The translations under genes and the position numbers were made by a program. The notes beneath the pieces are model-generated. The model was given only the letters and a program-made list of their open reading frames with translations. It made no database searches and was not told the DNA's origin. A stretch of DNA of 14,811 nucleotides from Spirochaetaceae bacterium UBA6243. GTDB lineage: Bacteria > Spirochaetota > Spirochaetia > Treponematales > Rectinemataceae. Location of the stretch: the NCBI GenBank assembly GCA_002441395.1, contig DJVZ01000050.1, forward strand, positions 36,133 through 50,943. The letters run 5' to 3'. Positions 7,708 to 14,811 of the stretch are shown here, in pieces. The number at the start of each line of letters is the position of its first letter. Position 1 is the first letter of the stretch.

Positions 7708-8559
7708 ATGAAAAGGCTTTTTATCTTCCTCTCAATGTTGATTGTTGCCCTTCCGGTGGTTTCGGCCCAAACGGGGCAGACTGATCTCGCGCTCCTCACT
7801 GCGACGGCCGAGAGCGGCGACGCGAAGGCCCAGAACGGCTTGGCTATTCGATACTACAATGGCGACGGTGTCGTACAGAGCTATGAGCAGGCCGCGATAT
7901 GGTTTGAAAAATCGGCGCGTCAGGGCAATGCTACTGCCCAGAACAACCTGGGTTTTATGTATGAAGAGGGAAAAGGCGTACCTCAGGATTATGCGCGTGC
8001 CCTTCAGTGGTACACCATGGCGGCAAATCAGGGACATGCCGCCGCTCAGGCCAATGTGGCGTGGTTTTATGAAAACGGGTTTGGCACCGCGCAGAACTAC
8101 GATGAGGCATTCAAGTGGTATCAGGAATCCGCCGCGCAGGGCTATGCCTATGGTCAGTATAGCGTCGGCTGGTTCTATGACAAGGGTTTGGGCGTTGCCG
8201 AAGACAATACCCAGGCTGTTCAGTGGTACACCCTTGCAGCTGAACAGGGATTGCCTGAAGCGCAGTACATGCTTGGACTCATGTATGAAAACGGAGATGG
8301 CGTAGCTGTCGATTTCTCTCAGGCATTTCACTGGTACAACGAGGCTGCGGAGGGAGAGTCTCCCGAGGCAATGCTCGCACTTGGTTTTTTTTACGAGTTC
8401 GGCATTTCAGTCGATGAAGATATTGTGCAGGCGCTCGCCTGGTACATGATTGCAAGCGACTATGGCAACAAGGACGCAGCCTCGTATGTGGAGGATCTCT
8501 CGAAAGACCTCAGTGAGCAGGAAATCGACGCCGCACGACAGATGGCGGACGATTTCTAG
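7708..8559 (+). CDS. Secreted Sel1-like repeat (SLR) protein
   Basis: A predicted exported protein of 283 residues. A classical signal peptide (Lys-Arg start, hydrophobic core, VVSA) would be cut after Ala20; there is no lipobox cysteine. Six 36-residue Sel1 repeats follow without gaps (39-74, 75-110, 111-146, 147-182, 183-218, 219-254), each of the A.AQ..LG..YE.G.GV..D...A..WY..AA.QG type. A short C-terminal cap (255-283, LSEQEIDAARQMADDF) ends the protein. SLR solenoids are alpha-helical scaffolds for protein-protein contacts; here probably periplasmic or on the surface. I chose the ATG at 7708 and not the in-frame ATG at 7648, because AAGGGGG lies just before it, the signal peptide begins there, and the promoter lies between the two codons. 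It is the only plus-strand gene. Its 3' end lies 9 bases from the convergent GH4 gene. Specific partner unknown. Confidence 0.92.
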   Translation: MKRLFIFLSMLIVALPVVSAQTGQTDLALLTATAESGDAKAQNGLAIRYYNGDGVVQSYEQAAIWFEKSARQGNATAQNNLGFMYEEGKGVPQDYARALQWYTMAANQGHAAAQANVAWFYENGFGTAQNYDEAFKWYQESAAQGYAYGQYSVGWFYDKGLGVAEDNTQAVQWYTLAAEQGLPEAQYMLGLMYENGDGVAVDFSQAFHWYNEAAEGESPEAMLALGFFYEFGISVDEDIVQALAWYMIASDYGNKDAASYVEDLSKDLSEQEIDAARQMADDF

Positions 8560-8568
8560 GGGGAACCC

Positions 8569-9927
8569 TTATCGCAGATATCCCAGCCACTGCGCCTGCC
8601 GTCCGATCATCACGTCGACGAGTTCGGGTACACGCTCGCAGACCGGCACGACCGGATTCACCAAGAGGGCCTGGACGACGAGGTCCTTGCTCTTGTGGAG
8701 AACCGCCTCGGCGGTGAGGTCGTAGACGCCCGCATAATTGCGGAGGAGCGCCGCAAAGCCCTTTGGGTAATCCGGGAAAGCGATACCCTCAACGCCCCTT
8801 CTGAACACGCGAGCCGGCACTTCGACCGCTACGCTTTCCGGCAGGCTTGGGATGAGCCCGGCGTTCATAATATTGACCGCGGCTTCCTCGTACCCCGAAT
8901 TCTCGAGCATTCCCTCGATGATGGGTATCACTCGCTCTTTGACTTTGAGTTCGATTGTGGGCTCGAGCATGCTCAGGGAGGCGCGGTACAGCGTGTAGAA
9001 ATCGAGGATTCCTTTATGGTCCGCTACTTCGCGCGCCCATGGGATATATTCGCCGATGTGGCTGTCCGAGGTGATGGGCAGGAGATGAAAGCGCTCGAGG
9101 ATCTGGCGGAAAAGCCTGCGGTCGGACCATTGTCTCGACGAAATCGTCCGCCCGATGTCCGGCATGCCGGTTTCGCCTTCTGTCCGGGGAATGTTGCCCG
9201 TCGTCTGGATATATTCGAGAATGTCGGAATAGCCAAGCACCTTTTCAAAAAATGCCGGCGCCTTGGCCAGAATGTCGGGATATGCGTCCGTCCCCCTGTC
9301 CCGGTACTGGGCGGACACCAGCACGCTGAAATGATTGAGGCCGGCCGCCCTGAGAGTGAGTTGTTCGAAAGGAAGGCCGAGCATGAGCGGGAGGTAGCGC
9401 TCGAGTGAGGCGATTTCGTGGCAGAGCCCTATGAATTTCAACTGCGGGAATTTGCGCAGCACGGTGGTGGTAATGGCGGTCATGGGGTTCGAAAAATTGA
9501 AGATCGTCGCATCGGGACAGAGTTCGGTACAATCCACGCAGATGTCGAGAATTGCCGGGATGATGCGAAGGGCATGGAAAAGCCCGCCGGCACCGCCATT
9601 TTCGCCATATACCTGCGGAATGCCATATTGAAGGGGGATCATCCAATCCTGATCCCAGAGCTCGAACCGGTTCCCTACCTCGATGGATATGATGACAAAA
9701 TCGGCGCCTTTAAGGGCTTCGCGGCGATCCGTATGCGCGGAGAGCGAAAAATCGAGACCGTGGGCTCCGATAAACGTCTTGGCCGCTGCGAGCACTCGGC
9801 CCAGCGACTCTCCATTGATATCGACGAGCGCAATATGCGAGCCTCTCAAGGCAGCGCTTGAAAAAATGTCGCCCAGGGTGCCGAATCCAAATTGTGCGCT
9901 GCCTGCCCCGATAAGTACGAGTTTCAT
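8569..9927 (-). CDS. Glycoside hydrolase family 4 enzyme, possible alpha-galacturonidase
   Basis: GH4 enzymes cleave glycosides by a redox mechanism using NAD and a divalent metal, in the cytoplasm. At 452 residues the length is normal. The N-terminal nucleotide-binding fold starts at once (LVLIGAGSAQFG, 3-14). The substrate/metal region shows NPM at 147-149, CHEI at 169-172 and GLNHF at 196-200; Cys169 and His199 are the expected metal ligands. In this family the four residues at the CHxx position track specificity. CHEV has been reported for alpha-galacturonidases, CHSV for alpha-glucosidase/galactosidase types, CHGx for alpha-glucuronidase, and CDMP or CN(V/I)P for 6-phospho-glycosidases. 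CHEI is closest to CHEV, so alpha-galacturonidase is a guess and 6-phospho-glycosides are unlikely. GGAGAG (9934-9939) precedes the ATG by 6 bases. It is last in the minus-strand cluster, 39 bases after the radical SAM gene, with no sugar transporter nearby. Confidence 0.88.
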   Translation of the reverse strand: MKLVLIGAGSAQFGFGTLGDIFSSAALRGSHIALVDINGESLGRVLAAAKTFIGAHGLDFSLSAHTDRREALKGADFVIISIEVGNRFELWDQDWMIPLQYGIPQVYGENGGAGGLFHALRIIPAILDICVDCTELCPDATIFNFSNPMTAITTTVLRKFPQLKFIGLCHEIASLERYLPLMLGLPFEQLTLRAAGLNHFSVLVSAQYRDRGTDAYPDILAKAPAFFEKVLGYSDILEYIQTTGNIPRTEGETGMPDIGRTISSRQWSDRRLFRQILERFHLLPITSDSHIGEYIPWAREVADHKGILDFYTLYRASLSMLEPTIELKVKERVIPIIEGMLENSGYEEAAVNIMNAGLIPSLPESVAVEVPARVFRRGVEGIAFPDYPKGFAALLRNYAGVYDLTAEAVLHKSKDLVVQALLVNPVVPVCERVPELVDVMIGRQAQWLGYLR

Positions 9928-9966
9928 CCGTGTCTCTCCATGATTTTACGGTATGAATTCAAGGAT

Positions 9967-11457
9967 TTATTTTTGCTTTAGGTATTTTTCTTTCCACATC
10001 GGCCCGAAAATAGTCTCAAGTTCCTCGTCGTATTGTACCATCGCCTCGTGGTACTTCGGATCGCTCAGTGCCTCGGCCGCCACTTCGTCGGTAGGTTCAG
10101 GATGCGTTTTCTCCAGGATGCTGAGGATGTCGGCATAATGGTCGCGCATGGGGCAGGGCAGAACCCAATTGCCTGTGTACGCATCGCCACTCATGGAGTA
10201 ATCTTTCTGCCATTCCTGAAGCGATTCGAAATAGGGGGAGATCAGCACTTCGCTCAGCTCTCCGTCGCGCGCATAGATTTCGTTGATATTGCCCGCGGCA
10301 TAGGGATTGAATACGCAGGGAGTCACATGGCCGGACCAATCGATGTACAGATACCCGCCGCCCCGCATTCTGCCTGCCGAAATGCACCCGTTGCTCAAGG
10401 TTCCGCCGTTCCAGAAGTCGGCGATAAAGTACGAATCGTCTTTTATCAGTTTGAACATGCGGTTGTACATCTCAAAGCGCTGCTCCGCGGTCGGCACCAG
10501 TTCCATCGAGCCTCGGCCGATGGGCATGAGCTGGAAAATCCAGAAATAGAGAGCGCCAAGCTTCGTGTAGAACTCGACAAGCTCTCTACTCGGAATGAGG
10601 TGCGCATTTTCCTTTGTGGCGGTGAGCGAAACGCCGAACGGCACCCCTTCGGCGCGCAGATGCTCCATTGCACTCAGGATTTTTTTGTAAACGCCCTTGC
10701 CTCGCCGCGCATCGGTTTCAGCCTCATAGCCCTCAACCGATATCGCAGGAGTGATATTCCCCACTTCCGCGAGTTTGCGGGCCATCGCCGCATCGATGAG
10801 CGTGCCATTGGTGTACATGAGAAAATAATTGTCCTGGTGTCTCCGGGCGAGATCGAATATTGTCTTGCTCTCGCTTTGGTACAAAAGCGGTTCTCCGCCC
10901 GAGATGACCGTAAAGATCGAACCCCACTTTTCGGTTTTTTCCTGGATTATTCTGTCAACTACTTCGAAAGAAAGTTTTTCGTGGCTCGCGGCGTCGCTGT
11001 TTGCATAGCACCCGGTACAATGGAGGTTGCAAAATTTGGTGGGGCTTACGACAAGAAAGGCCGGAGGGCCAAAGCCATAGTGCTGTTTGAATGCTTCCCT
11101 GCGTTCGTTGGTTTTTTCGATGGCGCCGAACATGGCAGGCGCCACATTGTTGACAAACGATTTTCTGAAGACCGGACTCTGCCGGGCATTCGCGATCGCA
11201 GCATCGATCGATTTGATAAATGCCCGGGTGATATAGAACTTGTCGAGCTGGACCTGTTTCGGGTATTCCTTGAAAGACAGCGATGAGCGGTAGGTTGACC
11301 ACTCGAAAATTTTTGCAACTGTTTTTCTCAGGGCCGGTTTGTCGAAAAGCTTATCAATCGTTTTGGGCGACACATGGATAAGCTTGTTGAATGCGATGCT
11401 ATCGGCCCGCTTCACAGCCAGCTCGTCTTTTTCAGGTGGCTTCATGACTGATTCCAT
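9967..11457 (-). CDS. Radical SAM protein with SPASM/Twitch-like C-terminal cysteines
   Basis: A radical SAM enzyme of 496 residues, function unknown. The [4Fe-4S]/SAM-binding motif CNLHCTGC gives Cys143, Cys147 and Cys150, followed by SGGEP (186-190), YTNGT (215-219) and AISVEG (238-243), the order seen in SPASM-type enzymes. Three further cysteines sit in conserved-looking settings: Cys358 (NGCISAG), Cys381 (GHVTPCVFNP) and Cys435 (LPCPMRD). They could hold one auxiliary cluster. About 130 helix-rich residues precede the core and have no motif I recognise; the last 50 residues are charged. The ATG at 11455-11457 has GAGGAG (11466-11471) 8 bases upstream. It lies 23 bases after the TetR gene and 39 before the GH4 gene, so probably in their transcript. 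No small peptide precursor gene is adjacent, so a RiPP role has no support here. Modification of a lipid or envelope molecule moved by the neighbouring exporter is possible, by inference. Confidence 0.88.
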   Translation of the reverse strand: MESVMKPPEKDELAVKRADSIAFNKLIHVSPKTIDKLFDKPALRKTVAKIFEWSTYRSSLSFKEYPKQVQLDKFYITRAFIKSIDAAIANARQSPVFRKSFVNNVAPAMFGAIEKTNERREAFKQHYGFGPPAFLVVSPTKFCNLHCTGCYANSDAASHEKLSFEVVDRIIQEKTEKWGSIFTVISGGEPLLYQSESKTIFDLARRHQDNYFLMYTNGTLIDAAMARKLAEVGNITPAISVEGYEAETDARRGKGVYKKILSAMEHLRAEGVPFGVSLTATKENAHLIPSRELVEFYTKLGALYFWIFQLMPIGRGSMELVPTAEQRFEMYNRMFKLIKDDSYFIADFWNGGTLSNGCISAGRMRGGGYLYIDWSGHVTPCVFNPYAAGNINEIYARDGELSEVLISPYFESLQEWQKDYSMSGDAYTGNWVLPCPMRDHYADILSILEKTHPEPTDEVAAEALSDPKYHEAMVQYDEELETIFGPMWKEKYLKQK

Positions 11458-11480
11458 AATGCAGTCTCCTCTATCGAGGT

Positions 11481-12122
11481 CTATTCTATAGCATATATTG
11501 CCTTTCTTCCAGCATCCGTCAGAAACCCCTCAAATAAGAGCGACATGACATTTTCGAAGGTGTCATGGAACGACATGGACAGCTCGAACATTGTTGCCGG
11601 TGTAAGAACGTTATCGATGAGGGTAAAGCATACATAGACAATAAAGTCTTCTGGCAAGGGCTTCCTGATATACCCTTGTTCCTGCCCATCGTGGATGACA
11701 AGGTGAATCGCATCTGCAATGCTGGTTCTCTTGTAGTCCTGCAAATCCTTCCAGCCTTTGGGCTGGAAACGCTTGACATCTTCGAGAAAAAGAGGAGCGA
11801 ATTGCAGGCTGTGAAGGCTCACCGCGTTGATGACATCTTTCAGGCGCTTGACGACGGGGATATTTGAATCATTTAGAATCCGGCTCACCTGATCGATGAG
11901 ATCCTCCTGAGTCTGACATATGATCTGGTGAATCAGTGCGTCTTTGCTTGGGAAATTGACATAGAGCGTTTTTTTGCTGATCCCGCACGCGGAGGCGAGA
12001 TCATCCATGGTCACGCGGGTAAAACCGCGTGTAAAGAAGAGATCTTTGGATAGATCGACAATGCGAGTTCGTACTTCATTCCCCATACTTGCGCTTCCAT
12101 CTCCTGATGCACTGCCGTGCAT
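11481..12122 (-). CDS. TetR family transcriptional regulator
   Basis: A one-component DNA-binding regulator of 213 residues. The N-terminal helix-turn-helix is clear (VTMDDLASACGISKKTLYVN, 37-56, followed by FPSKDALI), and the all-helical C-terminal part (about 75-205) is the ligand and dimer domain, which is not recognisable by family. The start is uncertain. ATG at 12120-12122 has no ribosome site, while the in-frame ATG at residue 13 (MGNEVRTRIV) has AGGAG about 14 bases upstream, which is long, and leaves a more normal N-terminus of 201 residues. It is third in the cluster, 16 bases after the RND gene and 23 before the radical SAM gene. Such placement usually means the regulator controls its own operon in response to the exported compound. 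An 18-base palindrome overlaps its start. Confidence 0.9.
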   Translation of the reverse strand: MHGSASGDGSASMGNEVRTRIVDLSKDLFFTRGFTRVTMDDLASACGISKKTLYVNFPSKDALIHQIICQTQEDLIDQVSRILNDSNIPVVKRLKDVINAVSLHSLQFAPLFLEDVKRFQPKGWKDLQDYKRTSIADAIHLVIHDGQEQGYIRKPLPEDFIVYVCFTLIDNVLTPATMFELSMSFHDTFENVMSLLFEGFLTDAGRKAIYAIE

Positions 12123-12123
12123 C
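12106..12123. promoter_or_regulatory. 18-bp palindrome over the TetR start codon (possible operator)
   Basis: GATGCACTGCCGTGCATC has perfect 7-base arms around a 4-base centre. Its length and symmetry suit a TetR dimer, and it covers the first possible start codon of the TetR gene. A second palindrome, TGCTCAGAGCA (12126-12136), lies 2 bases beyond it in the gap after the RND gene. No T run follows, so it is not an intrinsic terminator. Binding is not shown. Confidence 0.35.
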
Positions 12124-12138
12124 TGTGCTCAGAGCATA

Positions 12139-14400
12139 TCATATTTTTATCTTCTTGAAATATTTGTCGGGAATTATGGACAACAGCGCGGGCATAGTCA
12201 CAAGGCCACAGATCAGCGAAAGCAGTATGGACACAAAACAGAGGATTCCGAAATACATTATTGGGCGGAATTGGGAGAAAAATGGCGGAATCACTGCAAA
12301 AATGATGGCCATCGCATTGATGATAATGCCTCTGCCCGTGAGCCCAAGCGCTCTCGATGTCGCTTCTTTTTTGTCATAGCCATTGTTTCGTTCGCTGAAC
12401 CATCGCGCGGAAAAATGAATAAGGTAATCGATACCTACTCCAAGAGTGATCGAAGCGACCAGCGTGGTAGCTGTCGACAGTTCGATTTTTGCCAGGCCCA
12501 TGGTTCCAAACACCACGGTGACAATGGCGATCATAATGCCTGCGCAGGCGAGGCCGGCCGGAATGTTCTTGAATCCAAACGCCACAAACACAAACACGAG
12601 CGTGAACGCGATCACGAAACTTTTGAGCATGGAAATTATGACCAAACCGTTGAGCTGGTTCGCGATGAGTGAGACACCGGCCATGGAAACTCCACCAGTA
12701 CCCACTATCTCATTGGCTTTTGTGCGCAACAGGTCGGCGGTCTTTTGCAAGGTTGCCGAATCCCCCGCTTTGAGCTGAATATTGAAGCACAGGTTTTGGT
12801 AATCTTCCGAAACCAACTGCGTGAGGCGCTCCGGCGAAAGGGAAGTCTCAACCAGCAGGAGCAGCTGGGCCGCGGTTTCGTCGTTGTCCGGCACCACATC
12901 GAAGGCAGGGTCATCGTCGTGGAAGACCCGGTTGAGCGATTTGATGGAATCGACAATAGAAAATACACTTCCTACCTGACCGAGCGATTCGGCGTACTCC
13001 TGGAACTCATTGGCCTTTTTTAGGCCCTCTGAGGTGCGCGGATCGACCGGCAAGGAAACTTTGATGAGTTGTGAGCCAGATACTTTCTTGTTTATGAAGT
13101 CGATACCAACCCGGACAGGGTCGTTTGGATTGAAATAGTTTGCCATCTCGGAATCGACAATGATATGAGGAATGAAAAAAGCTCCGACTGCTGCAATGAC
13201 GAGGGTAACAACGAGAATGGCTGTCTTGTGCCGCGTGATAAATCCCCCGGCTTTCTTTGACATCGAAGTGATGAGTGCCTCGTTCGCATGATAGCGCCGG
13301 TGTTTTCTGGGAAGAGGCAGAATGCTGAGGAGCGCCGGAATGAAAAACATCGTCATGGCAAATGCATAGGTAATTCCAAATGCGATGAAGAGGCCCATCT
13401 CCGCGATGCGGGGTATCGGCGACGTTACGAACGATATGAATGAGGCGACGGTCGTCAGAAAAGCGAGCCAGACAGGTTTGCTGAGAGAGCGGAAGCTCGC
13501 ATCGATTATCTCGACCTTGTCGGTCATGCCATTGATGAAGACATCTTCATAAAATCTCGTTAAGAAATGGATCGCATAATTGTTGCAGATCGCGATCAGC
13601 ATAACGGGAATAATGAGCGCCACAATAGTGATCTTTGCATGCAGGAGGCCCATGAATCCGAACGTCATGATGAGCGAGCATCCGATCGTAAAAAGCGGCA
13701 ACAGAACGCCTCGCAGACTTCTGAACCCCACAAGGAGGACTAACACGACCGCCAGAAGTCCGAATACTATGAGAATCACTACATCGTGCCGCATATAGTT
13801 CACCATTTGATAGTCGATAAATGGTGTTCCCGCCATCTCGAACGCGAAATCCGGATGCGCCGCGATAATGCTTTTGATGTTATCAATCAGGCGAATTTGG
13901 GAGACATTGGGGGACGTTTGGATTATGTATAGAAGAGTGTCTCCGTCGCTCGAGAGCAATTTACCGGAGACGGTCTTGATCCCTTGCAGGCGGGATTTCA
14001 GTGCTTCAGAGGAAGCCTGATCGGAAGGGAGAGCGTCGGGATCAATGTAAGGGATAAAGCTTAGACCATCCTCGACATTTGCCGGTTCGACATACGTAAA
14101 TACCGACACGACGTCAGAGACATCCGGAAGGCTCTGAAGTTCCTTATTGATGGCGGCCGCCTCGGCGAGCGCTTCGGGGGTGAAGAGTGATTTGGATTGA
14201 GCTGAAACAGCGAGTGAGTCGGCTCCTCCAAAGAGCTGATTGACGCGCCTGAATTCTCCGACAGAAGAGACATTGTTGGGAGCAAGGGCCTGAATATCGC
14301 CTTCAAAACGCAGATTTGGAATAAAAAAGGCTGCACAGAGCGTGAGAATGCAGAATACCGCGACGATGAGGTAACGGAACCGGTATACAAATGCCGCCAT
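12139..14400 (-). CDS. MMPL/RND superfamily exporter
   Basis: An inner-membrane proton-driven exporter of 753 residues, of the single-chain MMPL/HAE3-like kind that moves lipids, hopanoids or other hydrophobic molecules. The layout is two repeats: helix 1 (11-29), a periplasmic loop (30-205), helices 2-6 (206-362), helix 7 (392-412), a second loop (413-586) and helices 8-12 (587-740). Helix 10 carries GVGIDYLIHF with Asp658-Tyr659, the expected proton-relay pair. The matching site in helix 4 reads CNNYAIHF, with Asn274 in place of Asp. The ATG at 14398-14400 has AAGGAG (14406-14411) 5 bases upstream, overlapping the stop codon of the outer-membrane protein gene. It is followed by the TetR gene after 16 bases. 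No membrane-fusion protein is seen, as is usual for MMPL types. Substrate unknown. Confidence 0.93.
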   Translation of the reverse strand: MAAFVYRFRYLIVAVFCILTLCAAFFIPNLRFEGDIQALAPNNVSSVGEFRRVNQLFGGADSLAVSAQSKSLFTPEALAEAAAINKELQSLPDVSDVVSVFTYVEPANVEDGLSFIPYIDPDALPSDQASSEALKSRLQGIKTVSGKLLSSDGDTLLYIIQTSPNVSQIRLIDNIKSIIAAHPDFAFEMAGTPFIDYQMVNYMRHDVVILIVFGLLAVVLVLLVGFRSLRGVLLPLFTIGCSLIMTFGFMGLLHAKITIVALIIPVMLIAICNNYAIHFLTRFYEDVFINGMTDKVEIIDASFRSLSKPVWLAFLTTVASFISFVTSPIPRIAEMGLFIAFGITYAFAMTMFFIPALLSILPLPRKHRRYHANEALITSMSKKAGGFITRHKTAILVVTLVIAAVGAFFIPHIIVDSEMANYFNPNDPVRVGIDFINKKVSGSQLIKVSLPVDPRTSEGLKKANEFQEYAESLGQVGSVFSIVDSIKSLNRVFHDDDPAFDVVPDNDETAAQLLLLVETSLSPERLTQLVSEDYQNLCFNIQLKAGDSATLQKTADLLRTKANEIVGTGGVSMAGVSLIANQLNGLVIISMLKSFVIAFTLVFVFVAFGFKNIPAGLACAGIMIAIVTVVFGTMGLAKIELSTATTLVASITLGVGIDYLIHFSARWFSERNNGYDKKEATSRALGLTGRGIIINAMAIIFAVIPPFFSQFRPIMYFGILCFVSILLSLICGLVTMPALLSIIPDKYFKKIKI

Positions 14401-14409
14401 GGGAACTCC

Positions 14410-14811
14410 TTAGAATGAAGCGGTGATGGACGCGTAGGCAAAATCGTTGTCAGCATATTGGCCGATTGTGCCACTGGTGCCACCGAAGAGCACAGTTCCA
14501 AGGGTAAGAGAATAGCTGTCCGCAAGTTTGGCCTTCATCGAAAGGCGCGCCAGGTACTGACCAGTAGTGTCTACTGTCAAGAAATCCGGCTCCATGACGA
14601 CGAGCCTAATGGTAAAGTCCTGTGCGGAAGGCCGATATTCTGTAATGAGCGTTGCTCCGATTTCAGTTTCGTTTGCCGATGAGGCAAGCCGGGAGTCATA
14701 GGCGAGTATCCATGACAGATTGCCTTCCATCGCGCAATAGAGATCCCCGGCGCTGCCGATCCCAAATGTTCTGTCGAGTCCGAAGGCCGACACGAGAGTG
14801 TTTTTCTCCAG
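14410..14811 (-). CDS. C-terminal part of an outer-membrane beta-barrel protein (partial)
   Basis: The last 133 residues of a protein whose start lies past the window edge; the frame is open through 14811. The residues alternate polar and hydrophobic in strands of about 9-12, for example TEIGATLITEYRP, FTIRLVVMEPDFL and SYSLTLGTVLFGG. The chain ends in YASITASF, with a terminal Phe as in proteins inserted by the BAM complex. I do not recognise the family; barrel proteins of DUF1302 or porin type are known neighbours of MMPL exporters. Its TAA is 9 bases before the exporter ATG and forms part of the exporter's ribosome site, so the two are coupled. The GTG at 14791-14793 is internal, not the start. 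Confidence 0.7.
   Translation of the reverse strand: MEKNTLVSAFGLDRTFGIGSAGDLYCAMEGNLSWILAYDSRLASSANETEIGATLITEYRPSAQDFTIRLVVMEPDFLTVDTTGQYLARLSMKAKLADSYSLTLGTVLFGGTSGTIGQYADNDFAYASITASF

Noticed and set aside
8558..8569. AGGG-GGAA-CCCT hairpin between the convergent Sel1 and GH4 genes as a shared terminator
   Set aside because: The stem has only 4 base pairs and no T run on either strand.
9928..9966. Hidden small peptide gene (RiPP precursor) beside the radical SAM gene
   Set aside because: The gaps on both sides (39 and 23 bases) are too short, and no start with a ribosome site leads to a separate small peptide there.
10033..11286. A 417-codon open frame on the plus strand opposite the radical SAM gene
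   Set aside because: It is antisense to a gene with clear radical SAM motifs, has no recognisable domain, and its composition fits the mirror of GC-rich codons.
11974..12672. A 232-codon plus-strand frame across the TetR-RND junction
   Set aside because: It runs antisense through two recognised genes, and its product is a low-complexity mix of His, Lys and Asp.

Overview
The window reads as chromosomal DNA of a diderm (outer-membrane) bacterium, GC-rich by eye in the genes and AT-rich in the few gaps. I favour a Spirochaetota-like organism, as an inference: Shine-Dalgarno sites are strong, the clearest promoter is a sigma-70 type -35/-10 pair, there is an RND exporter beside an outer-membrane barrel, and the carbamoyl-phosphate synthase is of the eukaryote-like type that I recall from Bacteroidota and Spirochaetota. 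No marker gene settles the phylum. No rRNA, tRNA, CRISPR array, insertion sequence or phage gene was seen, and no gene-free stretch exceeds 300 bases.

Left part (1-7586, all on the minus strand). An EamA/DMT transporter (6699-7586) and a MATE efflux protein (5261-6676, TTG start) form a likely two-gene operon. After 134 bp comes an AEC-family carrier (4170-5126). After a 136-bp AT-rich gap with a good candidate promoter and an inverted repeat come carA (2930-4033) and carB (1-2933, C-terminus outside the window), overlapping by 4 bp as ATGA. CarA and CarB together make carbamoyl phosphate for pyrimidines and arginine.

Middle (7587-8568). One plus-strand gene encodes a secreted protein of six Sel1-like repeats. 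Its promoter is TTGCAT-N17-TATAAT, and the 17-bp spacer consists largely of a T7 and a C6 run. This arrangement could make expression phase-variable.

Right part (8569-14811, all on the minus strand). In transcription order: the C-terminal part of an outer-membrane beta-barrel protein (cut by the window edge), a 753-residue MMPL/RND exporter, a TetR regulator, a radical SAM protein with a SPASM/Twitch-like C-terminal cysteine set, and a GH4 NAD-dependent glycosidase with a CHEI motif. Gaps are 9, 16, 23 and 39 bp, so one transcript is likely. This combination is the best candidate for an undescribed system: a TetR-controlled envelope export module carrying its own radical SAM enzyme. The GH4 gene may be a member or a passenger. 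The exporter and the barrel could move a lipid or other hydrophobic molecule to the outer membrane, and the radical SAM enzyme could modify it; this is inference from layout and family only.
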